Under the pieces are notes generated by a model. The model was given only the letters and a program-made list of their open reading frames with translations. It had not been told where the DNA came from and did no database searches. The position numbers were made by a program, and so were the translations under genes. This document shows, in pieces, positions 22,654 through 35,283 of a stretch of DNA of 64,000 nt; the stretch's first letter is position 1; each line of letters starts with the position of its first letter. Source of the DNA: Delphinus delphis (lineage: Eukaryota; Chordata; Mammalia; Artiodactyla; Delphinidae); assembly GCF_949987515.2 (NCBI RefSeq), contig NW_027192650.1:1984001-2048000 (forward strand). The letters run 5' to 3'.

Positions 22654-24231
22654 ATGCATGTGGAACCCAAGTATGATCAACCATGTGAACGGGAGACGTG
22701 TTCAAATATGTCTCAGTTTTCGTACCCTGGTACTCGGGTGCAACATTCCAGACGCTTTACTAACACTCTCCCCACTTGGAGAGTCAGTCCCTTTAACCTC
22801 CTGTTTGGCCCAGTTTGCAATTTCTGCAGAAGATGAACAGGAATAGCGAGAACCAATGAGAGGCTAGCTGGAGGTGTCTGGACGGGCAAATTTAACTCTC
22901 ATTTCCCACCAGGAAGAGGAATTAACCAAAGGCTCAGCATGCCGGGCCGGAACCAGATTAGGGCCTGAAGCCATCCTGCGGTGTTGCGGCCAGGTCACAA
23001 GAAAGCGAGTTGAAGAAAGGAGCTCAGGGGCACTGTAATTCACAAACCTGCAGAGTTATAAATGACAGCTATCGTCCAAAAATAGACTGAAGTAAGGCTG
23101 CCAAGAGGACTTGAAAGCGGGGCAGAATAGCAGGAAACCGATTTCAGGAGGTAGACTGGAATTGCATTGAAAGCATAGGAAAAGAGGCAGAACGTCCACA
23201 ATGATGCACTTGGCCAAAAAGGGCGTATGCGTTTTTTCCTGAATATATTCAGGAAAAAACGCATACGCCCTTTTTGGCCAACCAAGCAAGCTTGCAAAGG
23301 AAATCTGCACTACAATGAAGTCTCACTTCCCCCCGGTCAAAAGGGCCATCTGAAAAAAGTGTAAAATCCAGAAAGGCAGGACAGGCCATGGAGAACTGGG
23401 AGCCTTGTTATGCTGATGGGCGGGATGTAAATTGCCAACAACCACTCAGGAGAAGTGTATGGTGTTTCCTGAAACATCTAAAAAACAAAGCAACGGAGCC
23501 TAGGGCACTTCCACTTATGGTCCTATAGCTTAGGGAAATTAAAATCAAAAAGACACAGCCACCCCAAAGTTTGGAACGGCTCTGTTTACAAGAACCTCGT
23601 TTACAGTACAAGTTCAACATTGCAGAAAGTGAAAAATGGATAAAGAAGTTGTGGTATTTACTTACAAAGCAATATCACTCAGCAATGAAATCTGTGTCAT
23701 CAGGCCCTTAGCAGCACAATGAGTGGATTCAGGTATGATGATTCTAACTGAAGTAAGTCACACAGAAAAAGAAACATCATAAGATATCACTAATACACGG
23801 AATGTAAACTTGGCTACACAGGAACTGAATTACAGAACAGAACAGGGTCTCAAATTTAGAAAACCAACTATGCTTGCTTAAGGGTAAAGGTGAGTTGGGG
23901 TGCTGCATAAAACCAGAGATTGAAATGAGCACAGATAAAGTTCCTTAAGTCAAATATGGAATAGACAAGAGCTACTCCTTGCTCAACGAAATGGACTCAA
24001 CACCGCATATTAAACGCCTAAGAATGTGCCTGACTAGTAAGTATCTTAAAACCTATGGATTGCTATGTCTCCGAAAGAGAATCAAGCATGTGTACAGGGG
24101 CATAAACGCAGCAGTGATAGGATTGGAGAGGTTCGGTGAGCAAATGAAGACCCTTTGAAGTCATATTGCATGGTACCCATTCCACGGGTCTCAACTCTCC
24201 AGGTTTAAGGTATTCTTCCTTCAGCTAAAAC
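22654..24231 (+). repeat. Satellite monomer M15 (1,578 bp, S type)
   Basis: The inverted repeat at 23210-23281 is perfect. The L1-derived part is about 23282-24090. It shares TTTCGTACCCTGG and CTGCAGAAG with M11, but then has CTCCCCAC and CAGTCCC like M5 and M13. This suggests conversion or a crossover inside the first 110 bp. Confidence 0.95.
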
Positions 24232-25810
24232 ATGCATGTGGAACCCAAGTATGATCAACCATGTGAACGGGAGACGTGTTCAAATATGTCTCAGTTTTCC
24301 TCCCCTGGTACTCGGGTGCAACATTCCAGACGCTTTACTAACACTCTCCCCACTTGGAGAGTCAGCGCCTTTAACCTCCTGTTTGGCCCAGTTTGCAATT
24401 TCTGCGGAAGATGAACAGGAATAGCGAGAACCAATGAGAGGCTAGCTGGAGGTGTCTGGACGGGCAAATTTAACTCTCATTTCCCACAAGGAAGAGGAAA
24501 TAACCAAAGGCTCAGCGTGCCGTACCGGAACCAGATTAGGGCCTGAAGCCATCCTGCGGTGTTGCGGCCAGCTCAAAAGAAACCGAGTTGAAGAAAGGAG
24601 CTCAGGGGCACTGTAATTCACAAACCTGCAGAGTTATAAATGACAGCTATCGTCCAAAAATAGACTGAAGTAAGGCTGCCAAGAGGACTCGAAAGCGGGG
24701 CAGAATTGCAGGAAACCGATTTCAGGAGGTAGACTGGAATTGCATTGAAAGCATAGGAAAAGAGGCAGAACGTCCACAATGATGCACTTGGCCAAAAAGG
24801 GCGTATGCGTTTTTTCCTGAATATATTCAGGAAAACACACATACGCCCTTTTTGGCCAACCAAGCAAGCTTGCAAAGGAAATCTGCACTACAATGAAGTC
24901 TCACTTCCCCCCGGTCAAAAGGGCCATCTGAAAAAAGTGTAAAATCCAGAAAGGCAGGACAGGCCATGGAGAACTGGGAGCCTTGTTATGCTGATGGGCG
25001 GGATGTAAATTGCCAACAACCACTCAGGAGAAGTGTATGGTGTTTCCTGAAACATCTAAAAAACAAAGCAACGGAGCCTAGGGCACTTCCACTTATGGTC
25101 CTATAGCTTAGGGAAATTAAAATCAAAAAGACACAGCCACCCCAAAGTTTGGAACGGCTCTGTTTACAAGAACCTCGTTTACAGTACAAGTTCAACATCG
25201 CAGAAAGTGAAAAATGGATAAAGAAGTTGTGGTATTCACTTACAAAGCAATATCACTCAGCAATGAAATCTATGTCATCATGCCCTTAGCAGCACAATGA
25301 GTGGATTCAGGTATGATGATTCTAACTGAAATAAGTCACACAGAAAAAGAAACATCATAAGATATCAGTAATACACGGAATGGAAACTTGGCTACACAGG
25401 AACTGAATTACAGAACAGAACTGGGTCACAAATTTAGAAAAACAACTTATGCTTGCTTAAGGGTAAAGGTGAGTTGGGGTGCTGCATAAAACCAGAGATT
25501 GAAATGAGCACAGATAAAGTTCCTTAAGTCAAATATGGAATAGACAAGAGCTACTCCTTGCTCAACGAAATGGACTCAACACCGCATATTAAACGCCTAA
25601 GAATGTACCTGACTAGTAAGTATCTTAAAACCTATGGATTGCTATGTCTCCGAAAGAGAATCAAGCATGTGTACAGGGGCATAAACGCAGCAGTGATAGG
25701 ATTGGAGAGGTTCGGTGAGCAAATGAAGACCCTTTGAAGTCATATTGCATGGTACCCATTCCACGGGTTTCAATTACTCAGGTTTTAGGTATTCTTCCTT
25801 CAGCTAAAAC
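24232..25810 (+). repeat. Satellite monomer M16 (1,579 bp, S type)
   Basis: The inverted repeat at 24788-24859 has two mismatches (GAAAACACACAT), one shared with M12 and one new CpG-type change. The L1-derived part is about 24860-25669. It is the partner of M12. Near 25275 it has private CATCATGCCC. Confidence 0.95.
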
Positions 25811-27390
25811 ATGCATGTGGAACCCAGAGTATGATCAACCATGTGATCGGGAGACGTGTTCAAATATGTCTCAGTTTCCCTCCCTTGGTACTCGGGTGCA
25901 ACATTCCAGACGCTTTACTAACACTCTCCCCACTTGGAGAGTCAGCGCCTTTAACCTCCTGTTTGGCCCAGTTTGCAATTTCTGCGGAAGATGAACAGGA
26001 ATAGCGAGAACCAATGAGAGACTAGCTGGAGGTGTTTGGACGGGCAAATTTAACTCTCATTTCCCACCAGGAAGAGGAAATAACCAAAGGCTCAGCGTGC
26101 CATGCCGGAACCAGATTAGGGCCTGAAGCCATCCTGCGGTGTTGCGCCCAGGTCACAAGAAAGCAAGTTGAAGAAAGGAGCTCAGGGGCACTGTAATTCA
26201 CAAACCTGCAGAGTTATAAATGACAGCTATCGTCCAAAAATAGACTGAAGTAAGGCTGCCAAGAGGACTTGAAAGCGGGGCAGAATTGCAGGAAACCGAT
26301 TTCAGGAGGTAGACTGGAATTGCATTGAAAGCATAGGAAAAGAGGCAGAACGTCCACAATGATGCACTTGGCCAAAAAGGGCGTATGCGTTTTTCCCTGA
26401 ATATATTCAGGAAAAAACGCATATGCCCTTTTTGGCCAACCAAGCAAGCTTGCAAAGGAAATCTGCACTACAATGAAGTCTCACTTCCCCCCGGTCAAAA
26501 GGGCCATCTGAAAAAAGTGTAAAATCCAGAAAGGCAGGACAGGCCATGGAGAACTGGGAGCCTTGTTATGCTGATGGGCGGGATGTAAATTACCAACAGA
26601 CACTCGGGAGAAGTGTATGGTGTTTCCTGAAACATCTAAAAAACAAAGCAACAGAGCCTAGGGCACTGCCACTTATGGTCTTATAGCTTAGGGAAATTAA
26701 AATCAAAAAGACACAGCCACCCCAAAGTTTGGGACGCCTCTGTTTACAAGAACCTCGTTTACAGTACAAGTTCAACATCGCAGAAAGTGAAAAATGGATA
26801 AAGAAGTTGTGGTATTTACTTACAAAGCAATATCACTCAGCAATGAAATCTATGTCATCAGGCCCTTAGCATCACAATGAGTGGATTCAGGCATGATGAT
26901 TCTAACTGAAATAAGTCACACAGAAAAAGAAACATCATAAGATATCAGTAATACACGGAATGTAAACTTGGCTACACAGGAACTGAATTACAGAACAGAA
27001 CAGGGTCTCAAATTTAGAAAACCAACTTATGCTTGCTTAAGGGTAAAGGTGAGTTGGGGTGCTGCATAAAACCAGAGATTGAAATGAGCACAGATAAAGT
27101 TCCTTAAGTCAAATATGGAATAGACAAGAGCTACTCCTTGCTCAATGAAATGGACTCAACACCGCATATTAAACGCCTAAGAATGTACCTGACTAGTAAG
27201 TATCGTAAAACCTATGGATTGCTATGTCTCCAAAAGAGAATCAAGCATGTGTACAGAGGCATAAACGCAGCAGTGATAGGATTGGAGAGGTTCGGTGAGC
27301 AAATGAAGACCCTTTGAAGTCATATTGCATGGTACCCATTCCACGGGTCTCAACTCTCCAGGTTTAAGGTATTCTTCCTTCAGCTAAAAC
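25811..27390 (+). repeat. Satellite monomer M17 (1,580 bp, R type)
   Basis: The inverted repeat at 26368-26439 has two mismatches (GTTTTTCCCTG on the left, CATATGCCC on the right). The L1-derived part is about 26440-27249. Many variants are private (TTTCCCTCCCTTGG, GGTGTTTGG, GTTGCGCCC). ATTACCAACAG at 26590 starts the 3,157-bp dimer pattern. Confidence 0.95.
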
Positions 27391-29596
27391 ATGCATGTGG
27401 AACCCAAGTATGATCAACCATGTGAACGGGAGACGTGTTCAAATATGTCTCAGTTTTCCTCCCCTGGTACTCGGGTGCAACATTCCAGACGCTTTACTAA
27501 CACTCTCCCCACTTGGAGAGTCAGCGCCTTTAACCTCCTGTTTGGCCCAGTTTGCAATTTCTGCGGAAGATGAACAGGAATAGCGAGAACAAATGAGAGG
27601 CTAGCTGGAGGTGTCTGGACGGGCAAATTTAACTCTCATTTCCCACCAGGAAGAGGAAATAACCAAAGGCTCAGCGTGCCGTACCGGAACCAGATTAGGG
27701 CCTGAAGCCATCCTGCGGTGTTGCGGCCAGGTCACAAGAAAGCGAGTTGAAGAAAGGAGCTCAGGGGCACTGTAATTCACAAACCTGCAGAGTTATAAAT
27801 GACAGCTATCGTCCAAAAATAGACTGAAGTAAGGCTGCCAAGAGGACTTGAAAGCGGGGCAGAATTGCAGGAAACTGATTTCAGGAGGTAGACGGGAATT
27901 GCATTGAAAGCATAGGAAAAGAGGCAGAACGTCCACAATGATGCACTTGGCCAAAAAGGGCGTATGCGTTTTTTCCTGAATATATTCAGGAAAAAACGCA
28001 TACGCCCTTTTTGGCCAACCAAGCAAGCTTGCAAAGGAAATCTGCACTACAATGAAGTCTCACTTCCCCCCGGTCAAAAGGGCCATCTGAAAAATGTGTA
28101 AAATCCAGAAAGGCAGGACAGGCCATGGAGAACTGGGAGCCTTGTTATGCTGATGGGCGGGATGTAAATTGCCAACAGACACTCGGGAGAAGTGTATGGT
28201 GTTTCCTGAAACATCTAAAAAACAAAGCAACAGAGCCTAGGGCACTGCCACTTATGGTCTTATAGCTTAGGGAAATTAAAATCAAAAAGACACAGCCACC
28301 CCAAAGTTTGGGACGCCTCTGTTTACAAGAACCTCGTTTACAGTACAAGTTCAACATCACAGAAAGTGAAAAATGGATAAAGAAGTTGTGGTATTTACTT
28401 ACAAAGCAATATCACTCAGCAATGAAATCTATGTCATCAGGCCCTTAGCATCACAATGAGTGGATTCAGGTATGATGATTCTAACTGAAATAAGTCACAC
28501 AGAAAAAGAAACATCATAAGATATCAGTAATACACGGAATGTAAACTTGGCTACACAGGAACTGAATTACAGAACAGAACAGGGTCTCAAATTTAGAAAA
28601 CCAACTTATGCTTGCTTAAGGGTAAAGGTGAGTTGGGGTGCTGCATAAAACCAGAGATTGAATGAGCACAGATAAAGTTCCTTAAGTCAAATATGGAATA
28701 GACAAGAGCTACTCCTTGCTCAACGAAATGGACTCAACACCGCATATTAAACGCCTAAGAATGTACCTGACTAGTAAGTATCTTAAAACCTATGGATTGC
28801 TATGTCTCCGAAAGAGAATCAAGCATGTGTACAGGGGCATAAACGCAACAGTGATAGGATTGGAGAGGTTCGGTGAGCAAATGAAGACCCTTTGAAGTCA
28901 TATTGCATGGTACCCATTCCACGGGTCTCAACTCTCCAGGTTTAAGGTATTCTTCCTTCAGCTAAAACATGCATGTGGAACCCAAGTATGATCAACCATG
29001 TGAACGGGAGACGTGTTCAAATATGTCTCAGTTTTCCTCCCCTGGTACTCGGGTGCAACATTCCAGACGCTTTACTAACACTCTCCCCACTTGGAGAGTC
29101 AGCGCCTTTAACCTCCTGTTTGGCCCAGTTTGCAATTTCTGCGGAAGATGAACAGGAATAGCGAGAACAAATGAGAGGCTAGCTGGAGGTGTCTGGACGG
29201 GCAAATTTAACTCTCATTTCCCACCAGGAAGAGGAAATAACCAAAGGCTCAGCGTGCCGTACCGGAACCAGATTAGGGCCTGAAGCCATCCTGCGGTGTT
29301 GCGGCCAGGTCACAAGAAAGCGAGTTGAAGAAAGGAGCTCAGGGGCACTGTAATTCACAAACCTGCAGAGTTATAAATGACAGCTATCGTCCAAAAATAG
29401 ACTGAAGTAAGGCTGCCAAGAGGACTTGAAAGCGGGGCAGAATTGCAGGAAACTGATTTCAGGAGGTAGACTGGAATTGCATTGAAAGCATAGGAAAAGA
29501 GGCAGAACGTCCACAATGATGCACTTGGCCAAAAAGGGCGTATGCGTTTTTTCCTGAATATATTCAGGAAAAAACGCATACGCCCTTTTTGGCCAA
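26440..29596 (+). repeat. Dimeric repeat of 3,157 bp, copy A
   Basis: It contains the M17 L1 half, M18 and the start of M19. ATTACCAACAG, CAGGCATGATG, CTCAATGAAATGG, ACAGAGGCATAAAC, AGACGGGAATT and GATTGAATGAGC all recur 3,157 bp later. Edges are approximate. Confidence 0.82.
27391..28968 (+). repeat. Satellite monomer M18 (1,578 bp, R type)
   Basis: The inverted repeat at 27947-28018 is perfect. The L1-derived part is about 28019-28827. AAACTGATTTC, AGACGGGAATT and GAAAAATGTG are diagnostic. One base is lost at GATTGAATGAGC near 28670. Its dimer partner is M20. Confidence 0.95.
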
Positions 29597-30547
29597 CCAA
29601 GCAAGCTTGCAAAGGAAATCTGCACTACAATGAAGTCTCACTTCCCCCCGGTCAAAAGGGCCATCTGAAAAAAGTGTAAAATCCAGAAAGGCAGGACAGG
29701 CCATGGAGAACTGGGAGCCTTGTTATGCTGATGGGCGGGATGTAAATTACCAACAGACACTCGGGAGAAGTGTATGGTGTTTCCTGAAACATCTAAAAAA
29801 CAAAGCAACAGAGCCTAGGGCACTGCCACTTATGGTCTTATAGCTTAGGGAAATTAAAATCAAAAAGACACAGCCACCCCAAAGTTTGGGACGCCTCTGT
29901 TTACAAGAACCTCGTTTACAGTACAAGTTCAACATCGCAGAAAGTGAAAAATGGATAAAGAAGTTGTGGTATTTACTTACAAAGCAATATCACTCAGCAA
30001 TGAAATCTATGTCATCAGGCCCTTAGCATCACAATGAGTGGATTCAGGCATGATGATTCTAACTGAAATAAGTCACACAGAAAAAGAAACATCATAAGAT
30101 ATCAGTAATACACGGAATGTAAACTTGGCTACACAGGAACTGAATTACAGAACAGAACAGGGTCTCAAATTTAGAAAACCAACTTATGCTTGCTTAAGGG
30201 TAAAGGTGAGTTGGGGTGCTGCATAAAACCAGAGATTGAAATGAGCACAGATAAAGTTCCTTAAGTCAAATATGGAATAGACAAGAGCTACTCCTTGCTC
30301 AATGAAATGGACTCAACACCGCATATTAAACGCCTAAGAATGTACCTGACTAGTAAGTATCGTAAAACCTATGGATTGCTATGTCTCCAAAAGAGAATCA
30401 AGCATGTGTACAGAGGCATAAACGCAGCAGTGATAGGATTGGAGAGGTTCGGTGAGCAAATGAAGACCCTTTGAAGTCATATTGCATGGTACCCATTCCA
30501 CGGGTCTCAACTCTCCAGGTTTAAGGTATTCTTCCTTCAGCTAAAAC
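28969..30547 (+). repeat. Satellite monomer M19 (1,579 bp, R type)
   Basis: The inverted repeat at 29525-29596 is perfect. The L1-derived part is about 29597-30406. ATTACCAACAG, CAGGCATGATG, CTCAATGAAATGG and ACAGAGGCATAAAC match the M17 tail exactly 3,157 bp upstream. Confidence 0.95.
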
Positions 30548-32753
30548 ATGCATGTGGAACCCAAGTATGATCAACCATGTGAACGGGAGACGTGTTCAAA
30601 TATGTCTCAGTTTTCCTCCCCTGGTACTCGGGTGCAACATTCCAGACGCTTTACTAACACTCTCCCCACTTGGAGAGTCAGCGCCTTTAACCTCCTGTTT
30701 GGCCCAGTTTGCAATTTCTGCGGAAGATGAACAGGAATAGCGAGAACAAATGAGAGGCTAGCTGGAGGTGTCTGGACGGGCAAATTTAACTCTCATTTCC
30801 CACCAGGAAGAGGAAATAACCAAAGGCTCAGCGTGCCGTACCGGAACCAGATTAGGGCCTGAAGCCATCCTGCGGTGTTGCGGCCAGGTCACAAGAAAGC
30901 GAGTTGAAGAAAGGAGCACAGGGGCACTGTAATTCACAAACCTGCAGAGTTATAAATGACAGCTATCGTCCAAAAATAGACTGAAGTAAGGCTGCCAAGA
31001 GGACTTGAAAGCGGGGCAGAATTGCAGGAAACTGATTTCAGGAGGTAGACGGGAATTGCATTGAAAGCATAGGAAAAGAGGCAGAACGTCCACAATGATG
31101 CACTTGGCCAAAAAGGGCGTATGCGTTTTTTCCTGAATATATTCAGGAAAAAACGCATACGCCCTTTTTGGCCAACCAAGCAAGCTTGCAAAGGAAATCT
31201 GCACTACAATGAAGTCTCACTTCCCCCCGGTCAAAAGGGCCATCTGAAAAATGTGTAAAATCCAGAAAGGCAGGACAGGCCATGGAGAACTGGGAGCCTT
31301 GTTATGCTGATGGGCGGGATGTAAATTGCCAACAGACACTCGGGAGAAGTGTATGGTGTTTCCTGAAACATCTAAAAAACAAAGCAACAGAGCCTAGGGC
31401 ACTGCCACTTATGGTCTTATAGCTTAGGGAAATTAAAATCAAAAAGACACAGCCACCCCAAAGTTTGGGACGCCTCTGTTTACAAGAACCTCGTTTACAG
31501 TACAAGTTCAACATCACAGAAAGTGAAAAATGGATAAAGAAGTTGTGGTATTTACTTACAAAGCAATATCACTCAGCAATGAAATCTATGTCATCAGGCC
31601 CTTAGCATCACAATGAGTGGATTCAGGTATGATGATTCTAACTGAAATAAGTCACACAGAAAAAGAAACATCATAAGATATCAGTAATACACGGAATGTA
31701 AACTTGGCTACACAGGAACTGAATTACAGAACAGAACAGGGTCTCAAATTTAGAAAACCAACTTATGCTTGCTTAAGGGTAAAGGTGAGTTGGGGTGCTG
31801 CATAAAACCAGAGATTGAATGAGCACAGATAAAGTTCCTTAAGTCAAATATGGAATAGACAAGAGCTACTCCTTGCTCAACGAAATGGACTCAACACCGC
31901 ATATTAAACGCCTAAGAATGTACCTGACTAGTAAGTATCTTAAAACCTATGGATTGCTATGTCTCCGAAAGAGAATCAAGCATGTGTACAGGGGCATAAA
32001 CGCAACAGTGATAGGATTGGAGAGGTTCGGTGAGCAAATGAAGACCCTTTGAAGTCATATTGCATGGTACCCATTCCACGGGTCTCAACTCTCCAGGTTT
32101 AAGGTATTCTTCCTTCAGCTAAAACATGCATGTGGAACCCAAGTATGATCAACCATGTGAACGGGAGACGTGTTCAAATATGTCTCAGTTTTCCTCCCCT
32201 GGTACTCGGGTGCAACATTCCAGACGCTTTACTAACACTCTCCCCACTTGGAGAGTCAGCGCCTTTAACCTCCTGTTTGGCCCAGTTTGCAATTTCTGCG
32301 GAAGATGAACAGGAATAGCGAGAACAAATGAGAGGCTAGCTGGAGGTGTCTGGACGGGCAAATTTAACTCTCATTTCCCACCAGGAAGAGGAAATAACCA
32401 AAGGCTCAGCGTGCCGTACCGGAACCAGATTAGGGCCTGAAGCCATCCTGCGGTGTTGCGGCCAGGTCACAAGAAAGCGAGTTGAAGAAAGGAGCTCAGG
32501 GGCACTGTAATTCACAAACCTGCAGAGTTATAAATGACAGCTATCGTCCAAAAATAGACTGAAGTAAGGCTGCCAAGAGGACTTGAAAGCGGGGCAGAAT
32601 TGCAGGAAACTGATTTCAGGAGGTAGACTGGAATTGCATTGAAAGCATAGGAAAAGAGGCAGAACGTCCACAATGATGCACTTGGCCAAAAAGGGCGTAT
32701 GCGTTTTTTCCTGAATATATTCAGGAAAAAACGCATACGCCCTTTTTGGCCAA
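29597..32753 (+). repeat. Dimeric repeat of 3,157 bp, copy B
   Basis: It contains the M19 L1 half, M20 and the start of M21. Identity with copy A breaks near 32828 (GAAAAATGTG against GAAAAAAGTG). GGAGCACAGG near 30914 is an internal difference. Confidence 0.82.
30548..32125 (+). repeat. Satellite monomer M20 (1,578 bp, R type)
   Basis: The inverted repeat at 31104-31175 is perfect. The L1-derived part is about 31176-31984. It copies M18, including AGACGGGAATT and GATTGAATGAGC. GGAGCACAGGGG near 30914 is private. Confidence 0.95.
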
Positions 32754-33704
32754 CCAAGCAAGCTTGCAAAGGAAATCTGCACTACAATGAAGTCTCACTT
32801 CCCCCCGGTCAAAAGGGCCATCTGAAAAATGTGTAAAATCCAGAAAGGCAGGACAGGCCATGGAGAACTGGGAGCCTTGTTATGCTGATGGGCGGGATGT
32901 AAATTGCCAACAGACACTCGGGAGAAGTGTATGGTGTTTCCTGAAACATCTAAAAAACAAAGCAACAGAATCTAGGGCACTTCCACTTATGGTCTTATAG
33001 CTTAGGGAAATTAAAATCAAAAAGACACAGCCACCCCAAAGTTTGGGACGCCTCTGTTTACAAGAACCTCGTTTACAGTACAAGTTCAACATCACAGAAA
33101 GTGAAAAATGGATAAAGAAGTTGTGGTATTTACTTACAAAGCAATATCACTCAGCAATGAAATCTATGTCATCAAGCCCTTAGCATCACAATGAGTGGAT
33201 TCAGGTATGATGATTCTAACTGAAATAAGTCACACAGAAAAAGAAACATCATAAGATATCAGTAATACACGGAATGTAAACTTGGCTACACAGGAACTGA
33301 ATTACAGAACAGAACAGGGTCTCAAATTTAGAAAACCAACTTATGCTTGCTTAAGGGTAAAGGTGAGTTGGGGTGCTGCATAAAACCAGAGATTGAAATG
33401 AGCACAGATAAAGTTCCTTAAGTCAAATATGGAATAGACAAGAGCTACTCCTTGCTCAACGAAATGGACTCAACACCGCATATTAAACGCCTAAGAATGT
33501 ACCTGACTAGTAAGTATCTTAAAACCTACGGATTGCTATGTCTCCGAAAGAGAATCAAGCATGTGTACAGGGGCATAAACGCAACAGTGATAGGATTGGA
33601 GAGGTTCGGTGAGCAAATGAAGACCCTTTGAAGTCATATTGCATGGTACCCATTCCACGGGTCTCAACTCTCCAGGTTTAAGGTATTCTTCCTTCAGCTA
33701 AAAC
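32126..33704 (+). repeat. Satellite monomer M21 (1,579 bp, R type)
   Basis: The inverted repeat at 32682-32753 is perfect. The L1-derived part is about 32754-33563. ACAGAATCTAGGG, ATCAAGCCC and CCTACGGATTG mark a subtype shared with M22, M26 and M27 and with the later part of M35. Confidence 0.95.
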
Positions 33705-35283
33705 ATGCATGTGGAACCCAAGTATGATCAACCATGTGAACGGGAGACGTGTTCAAATATGTCTCAGTTTTCCTCCCCTGGTACTCGGGTGCAACATTCC
33801 AGACGCTTTACTAACACTCTCCCCACTTGGAGAGTCAGCGCCTTTAACCTCCTGTTTGGCCCAGTTTGCAATTTCTGCGGAAGATGAACAGGAATAGCGA
33901 GAACAAATGAGAGGCTAGCTGGAGGTGTCTGGACGGGCAAATTTAACTCTCATTTCCCACCAGGAAGAGGAAATAACCAAAGGCTCAGCGTGCCGTACCG
34001 GAACCAGATTAGGGCCTGAAGCCATCCTGCGGTGTTGCGGCCAGGTCACAAGAAAGCGAGTTGAAGAAAGGAGCTCAGGGGCACTGTAATTCACAAACCT
34101 GCAGAGTTATAAATGACAGCTATCGTCCAAAAATAGACTGAAGTAAGGCTGCCAAGAGGACTTGAAAGCGGGGCAGAATTGCAGGAAACTGATTTCAGGA
34201 GGTAGACTGGAATTGCATTGAAAGCATAGGAAAAGAGGCAGAACGTCCACAATGATGCACTTGGCCAAAAAGGGCGTATGCGTTTTTTCCTGAATATATT
34301 CAGGAAAAAACGCATACGCCCTTTTTGGCCAACCAAGCAAGCTTGCAAAGGAAATCTGCACTACAATGAAGTCTCACTTCCCCCCGGTCAAAAGGGCCAT
34401 CTGAAAAATGTGTAAAATCCAGAAAGGCAGGACAGGCCATGGAGAACTGGGAGCCTTGTTATGCTGATGGGCGGGATGTAAATTGCCAACAGACACTCGG
34501 GAGAAGTGTATGGTGTTTCCTGAAACATCTAAAAAACAAAGCAACAGAATCTAGGGCACTTCCACTTATGGTCTTATAGCTTAGGGAAATTAAAATCAAA
34601 AAGACACAGCCACCCCAAAGTTTGGGACGCCTCTGTTTACAAGAACCTCGTTTACAGTACAAGTTCAACATCACAGAAAGTGAAAAATGGATAAAGAAGT
34701 TGTGGTATTTACTTACAAAGCAATATCACTCAGCAATGAAATCTATGTCATCAAGCCCTTAGCATCACAATGAGTGGATTCAGGTATGATGATTCTAACT
34801 GAAATAAGTCACACAGAAAAAGAAACATCATAAGATATCAGTAATACACGGAATGTAAACTTGGCTACACAGGAACTGAATTACAGAACAGAACAGGGTC
34901 TCAAATTTAGAAAACCAACTTATGCTTGCTTAAGGGTAAAGGTGAGTTGGGGTGCTGCATAAAACCAGAGATTGAAATGAGCACAGATAAAGTTCCTTAA
35001 GTCAAATATGGAATAGACAAGAGCTACTCCTTGCTCAACGAAATGGACTCAACACCGCATATTAAACGCCTAAGAATGTACCTGACTAGTAAGTATCTTA
35101 AAACCTACGGATTGCTATGTCTCCGAAAGAGAATCAAGCATGTGTACAGGGGCATAAACGCAACAGTGATAGGATTGGAGAGGTTCGGTGAGCAAATGAA
35201 GACCCTTTGAAGTCATATTGCATGGTACCCATTCCACGGGTCTCAACTCTCCAGGTTTAAGGTATTCTTCCTTCAGCTAAAAC
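33705..35283 (+). repeat. Satellite monomer M22 (1,579 bp, R type)
   Basis: The inverted repeat at 34261-34332 is perfect. The L1-derived part is about 34333-35142. I saw no difference from M21 at any diagnostic site, so the pair looks like a recent one-monomer tandem duplication. Confidence 0.95.

Larger units (their letters stand above)
20859..25735 (+). repeat. Higher-order repeat of 6,315 bp (four monomers), copy B
   Basis: It is the partner of 14544-19420. Similarity ends where M17 begins its CAGAGTATG haplotype near 25735-25815. Edges are approximate. Confidence 0.75.
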
